Under the pieces are notes generated by a model. It was not told where the DNA came from and made no database searches. It saw nothing but the letters and a program-made list of their open reading frames with translations. From Ceratopteris richardii (Eukaryota; Streptophyta; Polypodiopsida; Polypodiales; Pteridaceae), in assembly GCA_020310875.1 (NCBI GenBank), contig CM035420.1:189316380-189380379 (forward strand): a DNA stretch of 64,000 nt, read 5' to 3'. Of this stretch, positions 17,303 to 28,170 are shown one piece after another. Both the position numbers and the translations under genes were made by a program. The first letter of the stretch is position 1. Every line of letters starts with the position of its first letter.

Positions 17303-19436
17303 TAGTAGAGAGATTCCTATAAAAGTCCCGGCCGGGGTAGGTACCTAAAGATTCAGTAAGAAAGGAATCTAAAGACAAGAAGTCAAAAGCTCTTATCACT
17401 ACAAATTGGTCAAGGATAAACCAATTGAACTTGAATCTATGAAAATTCAAGTACTTGGAATTTTGATTGGCTTTCAGTTGAAAACCCTAGCAAAGAAGGA
17501 TGGATGCTCCATCAAAAGGTTTTTTAAGTTCCTCAAGGAAAGCAAAAGATCATGTAAGGATCTTGTGAACGGATCCAAAACCTAGAAAATCTAGTTAGAG
17601 GTAATGCCTAAAACTTCAAAATTCTTGTAAAGAATTGAAGCAAGAAGGTACTCTATCAAGAGATGTTTAGACTTTAGGATAAAATTCACTCACTCATCAA
17701 TGTAAGTATAAAATAGGGTGGTATGGGACACCAGATTTTATACTCAGATTGATGTAGGAATGATGGTATGGGACATTGGACCGTGAGATGATGATTATCT
17801 TTTAGTTTTAGATTAGATATTGAAGTTAGGCTTGATCCTCAAGGAAACTAAAACTTCAAAGAAGGAGTTTAATTCAAGAAGGATGAAAGTAGTATCTCAA
17901 GATACTTCAATATAACTTCAAGATCAAGGAAATTAAAGATATGAAGTAAGTAATTCTAAGATCTTCTTAGAACACTTCAAGCTTAAGTGTTGTCAATTAG
18001 AAATATTTGATAAATTTCTGAAAAATTTGGACTTCGACTTTGAGTTGATCTTTTCAACCAAGGATTTGATTGACTAAGTCAAGCACCAAGTTCCTAGTGT
18101 TACTTGGTGAATTCACTCTTTTGACTCAAAGAAATGCACAAGAATTGCATTCCCAGTAAGGAGTCAGAAAGATTGAATATGACCTGAACTTAGTCTCAAG
18201 TGAAGCATTATTTGAATACAAAACTCATCAACAGAACTTCAGTGGGTCGACACACTGATGTTGGTTACCACGCTAGTATCTTCTGGTTGGATGATGTTTT
18301 CGAGTCGCTTTGAATCTTTTTGAGAATCCAGTTTATTTCTCTTAAAGATAAAGAAAATGCTTCAATACCTTGCTGAAACAAATCTTTAAGAAGTTAAAGT
18401 CCTGAGCCATCTAGACTTTGACTCATAACGATTTTACGTATCTTCAAAGTTTGAATTGCTTGTACTGAGTTGCAGTTATTTCTTTCCGCTTTTCAAATCT
18501 TTTGGAATTGGCTCAGATATGGTATTTGATTCCTTTTGCAAAAGACCAGGGTTAGCTAGTTAGAACTAGATAACTAAATAAAAACATCCTAGATAGATGT
18601 TATGTACAAAAACCTTTTCAATCTTAAAAAGATAATAAGTCTAAGTGGACTTATTTATTTGAATTTGCTTCAAGTTATAGCATAAATGATTTCCTAGAGT
18701 CCAGTATACGCTAGAATAGAGAAATTAGGAATTGATCAGTAGATTGATAATTCCCAAGAACTTTTAACTCAAGTCTATGAGAAAAGTGTCCTAAGCTGGA
18801 CAAAGTTCATTGCGAATTTGTACTAGGCAAGTTATAGAATGGTTGACTCAAAGAAAATGGTTACTTTCTCTTACAATTTACATAGGATTCTTAAACTCAT
18901 TAGGACAAAGTAGTCCTCTAGTCAAGTAAAAAAATCAAGTAACTGTTGGATCAAAGTAAACCATTGTACAAAACATCTAAGTTAGATGTTTGAGACAACC
19001 AAAATTCAAGTTCTCCAAAAAAAATTCAAGTGAATCAAGATTTCTCAAAGTCTTGCAAGGGATAAGAATCCCACCTTCATTACTAAGGCCATGCACCAGT
19101 TATGCCTAGAAATGGACTAGTAATTTGAATCTACCTAATTCACATGTTTATGCCTAGATCGCACATCCAAAAATTGTGAATCGGCCATGGATGTGTTTAG
19201 ATCCACCATTATTATTCTTTCACTAGTTTGTACTTTGTCCAGTTCATTAAAGTGCAACATGAGACAATGTTTTGAATCATTTGGGCCGGGATGCCACCAC
19301 AGAGATGAGACATGTTCTTCCAGTTTTAGAACATGACCATGTTCTTCCAGTTTTAGAACATGAGGCTCGGGGGTTGCTTACAGTATGTATATAGCTCTAT
19401 TTTCGAGGACAAAAATATTTTCCAAGTGGTGAAGAA
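17303..19436 (+). other. Element B internal region, right half, non-coding
   Basis: About 2.1 kb without recognisable domains or long frames. It includes a duplicated palindrome (19311-19362) and ends with a gypsy-like TTCGAGGACAAAAATATTTT stretch and a weak purine tract (GTGGTGAAGAA) before the 3' LTR. Confidence 0.75.
19311..19362. repeat. Duplicated 25-bp palindrome
   Basis: Two identical copies (19311-19335 and 19338-19362) of an 8-bp-arm inverted repeat CATGTTCT / AGAACATG with a 9-base loop, separated by AC. The pair ends 74 bp before the element B 3' LTR. Confidence 0.93.
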
Positions 19437-19871
19437 TGTAATAAAGTAAGTCTATGATCCAAGGGTCTGGTCGGTTCAGACAGATCTGAAATCCGACACC
19501 GTTTGGTCATCCATATGTATGACCAAAGATATGGAGTTTAGACTTACTAGGAGTTCTTGTGCTTTTGTGAACAAGTGATCCACTTAGCTTAGTGGTTAAG
19601 TCTCAAGGATGTGAAGAAGGAGGTCTTGGGTTCAATCCCCATGGGGGACATGGAGATTATTTTGCCCAAAGAGATCTAGAGCCTTCTAGAAGCATCCACT
19701 TGAGTTAAGTCGAGTTGACTGGGACACTTGGTGCACATGCAGTTACATGGATAGCTTGTATCCACCTGCCCAAGAAGGTAGTCCCCTAGAGAGAGCTATA
19801 TATAGAGGCATTTGGTTGGGAGGAGATTCATCTCTCTAGCTGGTGGTGGTAGTTATAGTCATTCTCTTGCA
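19437..19871 (+). repeat. Element B 3' LTR
   Basis: 435 bp, TGTAATAAAG...CTCTTGCA, with TATA-like CTATATATAG at 19796-19805 and the same tRNA-like segment as the 5' LTR, followed by TSD GATAC. Confidence 0.94.
19577..19648 (+). promoter_or_regulatory. tRNA-like segment in element B 3' LTR
   Basis: A-box TAGCTTAGTGG at 19585-19595 and B-box GGGTTCAATCC at 19628-19638, both identical to the boxes in the 5' LTR copy. Only a base or so differs in the intervening DNA (GAAGAAGG versus GAAGGAGG). Confidence 0.75.
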
Positions 19872-19876
19872 GATAC

Positions 19877-22800
19877 ACTTAACACATTGTACCAAGCTAG
19901 GAATGAGGCTCATGTTGCTTCCTTCTAAAAAAAATTGGAGAGTGAGCACATGAATGAAGGTGATTCTATGGACAGTTTTCTCACAAAGATCAAAGATTTG
20001 AAAGAAGAGTTGATTTCTGCTGATGAAGTTATACCCAATAGCTCACTTGTCTAGACCATTCTGAATGGTCTTCTTGACTCATGTCAGAGTTTTTGCTTCT
20101 ACTTTTTGTTTGATGATGAAAGGCAATCCAAATGCCTTATCATTTGAGGAGTTAGTCTCTATTATGTTGCAGGAAGACCAGTTTAGGCAGAATATGTCTG
20201 TTATGCATATTGCAGATCAAGCTTTCCTAGCTAGTCTGAAGGACAAAGGTAAATGGAGCTCTTCTACTAGTAAGCAGAATTCTGCAAATGTTGCACATTG
20301 AAAGAAGGAAGACAAAACTAAGAAGAAATCATCAGAAACGTAGAAATTGTATTGCAAATATTGTAAAGCAAATGATCATGTCATCAAGAGTTACCCAAAA
20401 CTGGCTGCTAAAGATGCAAAGAAGAAAGAGGCTGGAATGGTTGTTGCAGAGGCCTCTACACCAAAAACAGAGTCTGCTAATCTTGTGCAAGAAGAAAAAT
20501 GGGCATTTACTACTATTTGTAGTTTTGACCCATCTTCTCATGAGGAGTGCATGTCTGCAGTAGACTTAGATGTTTGGTACTTTGGTAGTGGGGCGACCAA
20601 ACATATTACCTCGTAGCACAGTTTCTTCTCTTCACTCGAGCCTGCCCCTATAGGGAATACTGTTACATGCGCCAACAACTCCTATCTTGTTATACGAGTT
20701 GGTAAGATCATTTTGACTACTGTTGATGGTACTTCTTTCACCTTGTCAGATGCTTTGTTTATGCTAGGGATCAAGAAAAATCTGTTATTAGTTTCTACAT
20801 TAGCCAAGATTGGCTTGGTTGTGAAATTTGTTGATGATAGATGTATAGTTCATGGTTTGTCAAATGGTGATGTCATTATTGCTTCTGACATTTTATGTCA
20901 TGGGCTGTATAAGCTCATAGACTATGAAAGATCTATAAATGATTTGGCATGTGCAGTACATGATTCTCAGGCTATGTCCGATGCAAACCTTTGGCATGCA
21001 TTCATTGGTCATCTGAATTTTGCAAGCTTCTTATGCCTGCAAAAATCTGAAATGGTGTCCTCTTAACCCAAACTTGAGGCACTCGGTAAACATGTATGTG
21101 AAGGCTGTATTTTGGAAAAAATGCAGCGTTCTTCCTTTCCAAAAGATGGTTTAGTTCGGGCTACTAAAAAATTATAGCTTGTACATAGTGATGTCTGTAG
21201 TCCTATGCAGACACCTTCTTTTGGAAACTATCTTTACTTCGTGACCTTCATCGATGATTTTTCCAGGCATGCATGGGTATATCCATTGAAGGCAAAGTCC
21301 GAAGTGTTTATGTGCTTCAAACACTTTCTAGAAATCTGTAACCATGTAAAATAGGCACGCTTCGTTCTGATCGAGGGGGGAATATATGTCTTCTAACTTT
21401 AATGCATTTTTGGTTGAATGTGGGATAAAACATCAGTGTACAATGCCATATACACCTCAACAGAATGGAGTTGCTGAACGAAAGAACAAGTCACTCATGG
21501 AGATGGCGAGGTGTATGGCCAAGAGTCAGGCTTTACCACATAGTTTCTGGCTTGAGGCTGTTATGTGTGTAGCATATGTACTGAACAGGTGTCCCACTAA
21601 AGTGTTGAAGTCTATCACTTCATATGAGGCTTGGCATGGTCGCAAGCCACCTGTTGCTCATCTGCATGTTTTTGGTTGTATGGCATATGCATTAGTGTCT
21701 GAACAACATCGCAGAAAATTGGATGATAAAACAATAAAATGTATATTAGTTGGGTATAGTTTTGAAAGTAAAGGCTATCGTCTGCATCATCCACATACTA
21801 AATGCATTCTGGTTAGTCGTGATGTTGTTTTTGTGGAAGATGTTATTCAGCCATTGCTATCATGTACTAAGGAGACATCTATTAGCTCCAAAGAAATGTA
21901 TGATACTTGGCTACTTCTTTTTATAGGTGGACAGTCTAGTGTGGGTCCTAATGAGGCAAGTGCTCAGCCTTTGCAAGTCTCATGTGATGATGCAGGTCAT
22001 TCCATTTTGATGCAAATTTACATGATGCACTTGTTGATGAAAAGTTGATATTGAGCAGGAAAAAACTATGCCAAAATGGCTGGTGCAGACCTTGCATGAT
22101 AGCAAATTAGATGCACCTCTGTCATATTGTACTCGATCAAGCTCTCATAGTGCCTCTTTTTCATCAGATTGCTATGCTATGGCTACCTTTAGTCTCTGTG
22201 ATGAGACTGAACCTGTTTCGTTTGATGAAGCACAAAGTTCTGAACATCGGATGGCTGCAATGCAATCTGAATATAATGCTATCATGAAAAATGGTACCTG
22301 GTCTTTATGTGATTTGCCTACTCGCAAGAAGGCCATTGGCACTAAGTGGGTATACAAGCTGAAGTGGAAACCTGATGGCATCTGTGCATCTGCAGCTCAT
22401 CATGGTTGGAATGCACATAACTTGGACATTAAAACAACACTTCTGAATGGTGACTTGCATGAAGAAGTGTATGTTTTTCAGCCCCATGGCTTTGTGCAAA
22501 AAGGGCATGAAAAACAGGTGTGCACGTTAAAGAAGGCATTATATGGTTTAAAGCAAGCACCACGTTCTTGGTATGAAAAGATACATTCCTATCTGTTTGC
22601 ACATGGTTTTGAGAACAGTGCAGCTGAAAGCACCTTATATGTTAAGCATGCTAATGATGTGCTTCTGATCATTGCAGTGTATGTTGATGACATGTTGTTC
22701 ACTAGTCTTCATGACATGCATATTGTTGATTTTAAGGCTGATTTGCATGCCTCATTTTAAGGCTGATTTGCATCACTATTTGGGCATTTAGTTTATGCAA

Positions 22801-23617
22801 GTTGATGGTAACTTTGTGTCAAACGAAATATATTGACACATTATTGTAGTGTTTTGCCCTTGAAGACTGTAAGCCTATTGCCACTCCTATGGAGACAAGC
22901 TTACGATTGAGTCTTCATGATGCTAGAGATGCATTTGATGTTGTTGTCTATCAGCAGGTTGTTGGGTGCTTGATTTACGTATGCATTACTCAACTAGATA
23001 TTCAGTTTGTTGTCTCACAGATAAGCAAGTTTATGCATTGCCCAAGTGTCAAGCATTGGCAAGCGGCTAAGTGCATCTTTTGCTACTTGAGTGGTACGCG
23101 ACTACTTGGATTGTCTTATCCCAAAGGGGGATCACTACCGCCAGATTTTGATGCTTTTTTTTATAGTGATTGGGCTGGTTGCTATGACACTCATGTGTCC
23201 ACTAGTGGCTTTTGCTTCATGCTTGGTAGCTCATGTATATCTTGGTTGAGCAAGAAGCAGCCTATTGTGGCCATTTCTAGCTGTGAGGCTAAGTATAAGG
23301 TAGCTTTCACAGCGACTGTTGAGTATGTGTGGCTCATACTCCTTATGGCTGATTTGTGTGTTAGTCAGTCTTCTGCCACCACCATCTTCACTGACAGTCA
23401 GAGCACATTGGCAATTGCAAGGAACCCTGTGTTCCATGCTCACACTAAGCACATTGAGGAAAATTATCATTATGCGAGGGAGATTTTCTCAGTTGGGGAG
23501 ATCAGCTTGGCATATGTGCCCACGTAGGAGAACATTGTAGACCTTTTTACGAAGGCTCTGTCTAGGGAGAAGTTTGCTCTCTGCAAAGCTTTGGGCTTAC
23601 TTCCTTTTGTGGATTGA
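19877..23617 (+). pseudogene. Element C gag (3' part) and pol
   Basis: Resumes gag after element B. The zinc knuckle CKYCKANDHVIKSY (about 20350-20391) has Tyr for the last Cys. Protease reads WYFGSGATKHIT (20575-20610), with Gly in place of the catalytic Asp. The integrase core spans about 21180-21600 with breaks; its second half is a 220-codon frame (21386-22048). RT (22068-22760) lacks about 39 codons between KPDG and ICASAAHHGW compared with element A but keeps YVDDM near 22680. A 3' RT segment is scrambled at 22745-22800. RNase H runs to TGA 23617 (YSDWAGCYDTH, SWLSKKQP). The missing protease Asp and RT segment would be disabling even without the stops. Confidence 0.92.
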
Positions 23618-23676
23618 TTCCACATAGCTTGGCACTTCCTTATACACAAGTGCCAGCTCCTTGTTCACCGCATCAC

Positions 23677-23690
23677 TCCCAAGGGGGATT
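23677..23690 (+). other. Element C polypurine tract
   Basis: CCCAAGGGGGATT directly before the 3' LTR. Confidence 0.88.
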
Positions 23691-23920
23691 TGTTGATATA
23701 TTTAGGTAGTGATGTGTGTGGACACTCTAGGACCACCGGGGCACTTTTTTCCCTCTTTAGGAGGTTTTTTTCCCTCGGCTTGTATATACGCCTATTGCCC
23801 TAATGGGCTACGGATCTTTGTACATTCTAGTGGTAATAAATTAAGCATTGTGTGTTGTGCTCCAAGCTTCTTCTTCTTCCTTGTGTTTTCACGTGCTTCC
23901 GCAGACATCTAACTCCAACA
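23691..23920 (+). repeat. Element C 3' LTR
   Basis: 230 bp, TGTTGATATATTTAGG...TCCAACA, followed by GATAC. Confidence 0.95.
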
Positions 23921-23925
23921 GATAC

Positions 23926-24124
23926 TCCATCTATAATACAAATATGCTCAATATTAAAGTGTTGATTTGATATAATCCAATCAAAAGATAATAACATGTT
24001 GTAAAGTGTGAATGAGTCAAAAACTAAAACATTGGAATAGAAAAATTTGTCTCAAAATGTTGAGTAATTCCCATTTTTCTTGAATAGGCCTTTACTGCAA
24101 TGATAGGATAAGAGGCATTGTTTG
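23926..24124 (-). pseudogene. Element D protease fragment between C and E
   Basis: Read on the minus strand this 199-bp island continues the D protease region: ASYPII at the edge next to E, and a frame that leads into the GWDQTFVGKIELTV segment at 7662 once element C is removed. It is decayed by stops. It proves that C and E both entered the same older element. Confidence 0.75.
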
Positions 24125-24540
24125 TGTTGATGACATGATTGCTCCTACTTCATCTACATTTGTATCCGCATGAGTGCATCTCTATTTTGTATCCAGGAGG
24201 CACTCCATTTCTAGTCTATTTCCATTTTATATTGTATTTCCTTTGTATTTATATACCTTGCCATGTGCTTCTACCAGTTGTATTCATTCTCCTTTCAGGA
24301 GACTTATCCCACATATGATGTACTTTTCAGAGCCCCTCCCAAATCTATATAAGGAGGGCCTCTCCCCTCATTTGTACTCGGTTAGAATCTTGAGGAGCCT
24401 ACTCCATGCTCTTGGCAAGATCATTTCTAATCCACATGAGTTTACCCATTTCATGGTCTACTCATTTTGTGTCTCACACATTCTTTGTTTTATGAGAGTA
24501 CTTTACTTTTCATTTTGCTTCCGCGTGTGTACTCTCTACA
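24125..24540 (+). repeat. Element E 5' LTR
   Basis: TGTTGATGACATGATTGC...CTCTCTACA, with TATA box CTATATAAGG at 24345-24354. Confidence 0.95.
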
Positions 24541-24554
24541 TGGTATGAGAGTGC
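24541..24554 (+). other. Element E primer-binding site (variant)
   Basis: TGGTATGAGAGTGC directly after the 5' LTR. It differs from the Met-type TGGTATCAGAGC at C to G in position 7 and in the last bases, either by mutation or because a different tRNA is used. Confidence 0.75.
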
Positions 24555-26772
24555 TAGGTGGAGGTCTTGATGGTGCATTTGGCAGTGATTTTGGTGGTGG
24601 TGATGCTTTACTTTGGTGGTGTGCTTTCTCCTCATTGAGAGAATCCTTTTGCCATCAATCTTTGGGCCTCATTTTGTCCATTTGCCCACCCTCCCGCCCT
24701 TCTTTCTCATCATTTTGTATCCCCATTTTCCCACCCTCCCACTATTTTGACACTATTTTTCTATTCATAATTCTGTTCATTCAGCATCCGAGTTATGTGG
24801 AATTGGTTAATCTCATGGCTTTAAATTGTTCATAAAAACGTTTGACATTTTCTTTTTTTCTTTCATTCATTGGAAACCATTTTGATGTTCCTTAGTTATG
24901 GGATTCTCGATGCGTCCTTCGGCGTCTCTCTCTTCACAGAAATCTGAAACTTTTATGTTTTCATTAGATGAGCACAGAATGCGAGTTCTTCTGCTATAGT
25001 CATACTAAATTAGAACACTAAGGACACTAGGGAGATCAGAAGTTAAGGATGCATTTGTGCGCATGCGTTCCAAGTCTAAATCTATGCATTCATTGTCTCT
25101 ATAGAAAGTTGAGTGCCATCTCTCGTTTAGTGAGAGCTAGACAGACATGACCAACGAAAAGCAACAGAATCAAGCCCAATCGTGGTGCTATTCTGTGCTA
25201 CATCTTCTACCAAGAACCTATTGAAATCCATCTTCTACATGTGCCCTTGCTATGAGACCTACGGCCTGCCTCGCCTCCAACGCTGAGTGACTACTACTCG
25301 ACTGATGACGAGCTTTCCTATATTGTTTTGTCCAGCACTGCAGCATCCTTCTTTCTCTCAAGTCTGCAACTCTGCGCCTGTAATAAGCTTGAAGGTAGAT
25401 CATACATGCATGTGTCATAGGCTTCAACCAACTATCGACTGACCAATGCAGACTCCAGTGCCATCATTCATGTTTATTCAAAGTTAAAGGCTTTGTGCCA
25501 TTCTCACAAAGAGATAGGGAGAAGATCTCTCTGCGCCATTTTGATGAAGCGATAGAGAATCTCTGTGCAATTGAGACAGAGAGACTGAGAGACAGAGAGA
25601 GAGAGTCATCCTCATCTCTACTGAAGTGCAAGTGACAACTCATCTTGCTTGTCGACTCGTTCCGCATCCGCCACAGCGAGACTCGGTTCAGTGTAGGCCG
25701 TAGGGCCGTCTTTCTTGTCAGCCACTGAGATTTCGCTTGACATAAGATAGAGTGGGCGACTTCATCAGAGCCACTTCTTCTGTGCAGAAGTCTGCGTCTA
25801 GGATACGATTCATTGCATATTGCTTTGCACCATTCTCACAAAGTGATAAGGAGAAAATCTCTCTTTGCCATTCTCGCTAAGCAATAGAGCATTAGTGGCC
25901 ACGTGATCTCCGACTGGATCCATTTTCGAGTTTGATTGACATCATTGATGATGTCATTCCTTGCTTAAAATTCATTTTTTTGCTGACTGCATGATTACAT
26001 GATCTAGAAGATACCTGCGATGACACAATACATTGTCCATGACATACGACATTCATATGTTACGCTAAGTAGTCACCCAAGCGAATCTATTTTGTGGTTA
26101 CAAATCCATAATTTAAATATCACACATTATGAATGTTTCAGCTATGAACTCGTTTTTTTCTAGAATCCTTCTCTATTGAGATGGAATAATTATTGGTGCA
26201 CCTTCATAAGTTTTTTGGGCATCTCCCTTTGCACTACACACTCCAACACTCAAGGGTAAATTGAAATTCATTTCACTCCATATTTAAGGGGTCACATTGT
26301 ATTTCTTTAGGGGTTATTCTTTTAGGGTACCATACCCAACTTCGACACAGCATTTGGCACCCCTTTGTTTGTATTAACCAAGGGTCATGACCCTCCCCAT
26401 CAAGAACACATGTTGGCATACACTTTGGTACTAAGTGCCCCATCTTTGTACATCAAGAATATAAGAAGAAGAATCTTTTGTGTGCAGGTGTGGGTTGGAG
26501 GCTAGTCTAAGCCCACCCACCAAGCTCTCTCCAAGTGTCTAAGCAACCTCTAAGGTTCCATTGGTGTACAACGGGCTAATCTAAGCCCCCTCCTCTCGCG
26601 TCGACTTATCTTGGTGTTGTACAAGTGTAGGGCTACTCTAAGCCCCCCCTCCCCACGCATCTTAAGTGTGGTGTCCAGTTTTTCATTTCAAGCTTTGCAA
26701 TTATTTTGAAGCAGTATTTTTGACAAGTGTCTTTAATAGTGTTTCTAAACACTTTATCCTCAAAGCTTTGTA
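24555..26772 (+). other. Element E leader, non-coding
   Basis: 2.2 kb between primer site and gag ATG with no recognisable protein. It contains a GA-rich stretch (25570-25606), a degenerate direct repeat of about 65 bp (near 25490-25560 and 25822-25890, both with CCATTCTCACAAAG) and a C-rich TCTAAGCCCCC motif repeated near 26500-26660. Confidence 0.75.
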
Positions 26773-27640
26773 ATGACCAAAAGTGAAGGTAGCTCATTAT
26801 CCATGGCTAACTTCTTATCCTCTTTCACCCCTATTTTTATGCCTAAGGATGAATGCCTCAATGGAAAAAATTACAATCTATGGAAAGATGTCATGTGCGC
26901 ATATCTCTACATGAATCTCCTTCATGAGGTAGTAGACGGGTCAGACCCCGAACCCAATAGGGATACCAACTTAGAAAATTGGCATGTGTGGAATGTTAAG
27001 GACAAAAGAGCTTTAGGTCAGTTGTTACTTGCTTGTGACGAACTGACAAAAGGACATACCACGGTCTATAAGACATCCCAGGACACTTGGGATATGTTAG
27101 CCGCTTTGTATGAAGACAAAACCCCTTCAAAAATATATGCATTAGAGGCCGAGTTTCATAATTTGACCATTCGACCACACGAAACAACTACCAAGGTCAT
27201 AGCCCAATTTGAGGACTACTAGCATAAATTAACACTATGTGGTAGGCAGATTTCTAGTGAAGACATGGCCATCGGGCTTCTTAACAAGTTACCTAAGTCG
27301 TACAAGACATTTGTCACAACTTTGTATAATCTAGGCCAAGTCTTAACTTGGGAAGAGGTTCGTCGACTATTGCTCCTTCACGACTCGCAAGCCAAATCGA
27401 CTTCCTCCCAAGAGTCTACCATGAAGGCCAAAAGGCCATTCAATAAGGGCAAAATCACAAGTCATCATGCTAACAATGGATCTAAGCAAGGATCGCATAA
27501 TTCATCGAAGAAGTTCACCTGTAATTTTTGTGGAAAATCAGGACACTTAGAAAAGTTTTGCTATAAAAAGAAACAATCATCGAAGGCTTCTACGTCTAGG
27601 CAAGCATCCAAAGGAGCAAGAGGGCAACATTACACCCTAC
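26773..27640 (+). pseudogene. Element E gag
   Basis: ATG 26773 opens MTKSEGSSLSMANFLSS and the typical gag feature GKNYNLWKDVMCAYL. The frame stops at TAG 27220-27222 (after AQFEDY) and continues in the same frame (HKLTLCGRQISSEDMAIGLL). The CCHC zinc knuckle CNFCGKSGHLEKFC (about 27521-27562) is intact and lies in a basic tail. Only one stop separates it from a full gag. Downstream the frame leaves gag-like sequence near 27640. Confidence 0.88.
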
Positions 27641-28170
27641 ATGTTGAGGTTTGCTTACATTTTCTATTATTGTTTTTAGCATTATGTATACAAAGGCTAA
27701 GTATTTTTCAATCAACATTTCTTTTGGAGGGACATCAAAGTTGGGAACACATCTTTCTGTCCATGCAGACCTTACGCACAGATGGTAGAGAGAGGTATGC
27801 AGGTTATATTTGATGCAAAAGGGTGCATGGTGAAGTAAGGAGGCAAGGTCAGTTTGCATGGGAAGGAAAGAAGGTAGATTGTTCACACAAGATGTTGCTC
27901 CTACACAAAACAAGGTATGTTATGTGTGAAAGAAATTGGAGAAGCTATATAAACTTCTCTAAATCTTTCATAAAGTTTTTAATCTATTAATTCATGTATT
28001 TACATTTTCTATCTAATAATTCTCAATCATGCACACATATACTATTGTGAAGTAACAATCAATGTCGAGTTAAATATCATAATAGATTTTAATTCTCAAT
28101 CAGACACATACAATTACACATATTGTAGTGAAGTAAAGGTTAATGTTGAGTCAAACATTTATCCCAACAT
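27641..28170 (+). other. Insert-like AT-rich segment between gag and protease of element E
   Basis: About 0.5 kb that does not translate into copia sequence and separates the gag tail from the protease frame. It contains a roughly 73-bp imperfect tandem duplication (units near 28017 and 28090, each ATTCTCAATCA...GTGAAGTAA). I see no clear terminal repeats or TSD, so its origin is open. Confidence 0.55.

Noticed and set aside
24174-24835. Short frames with hydrophobic segments at the start of E
   Set aside because: The first lies inside the LTR, recurs partly in the other LTR (30749-30982), and crosses the promoter and primer-site region.
25218-25667. Minus-strand frames in the E leader as genes
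   Set aside because: Low-complexity Ser/Leu runs from a GA-rich tract, with no domain, inside a retrotransposon leader.
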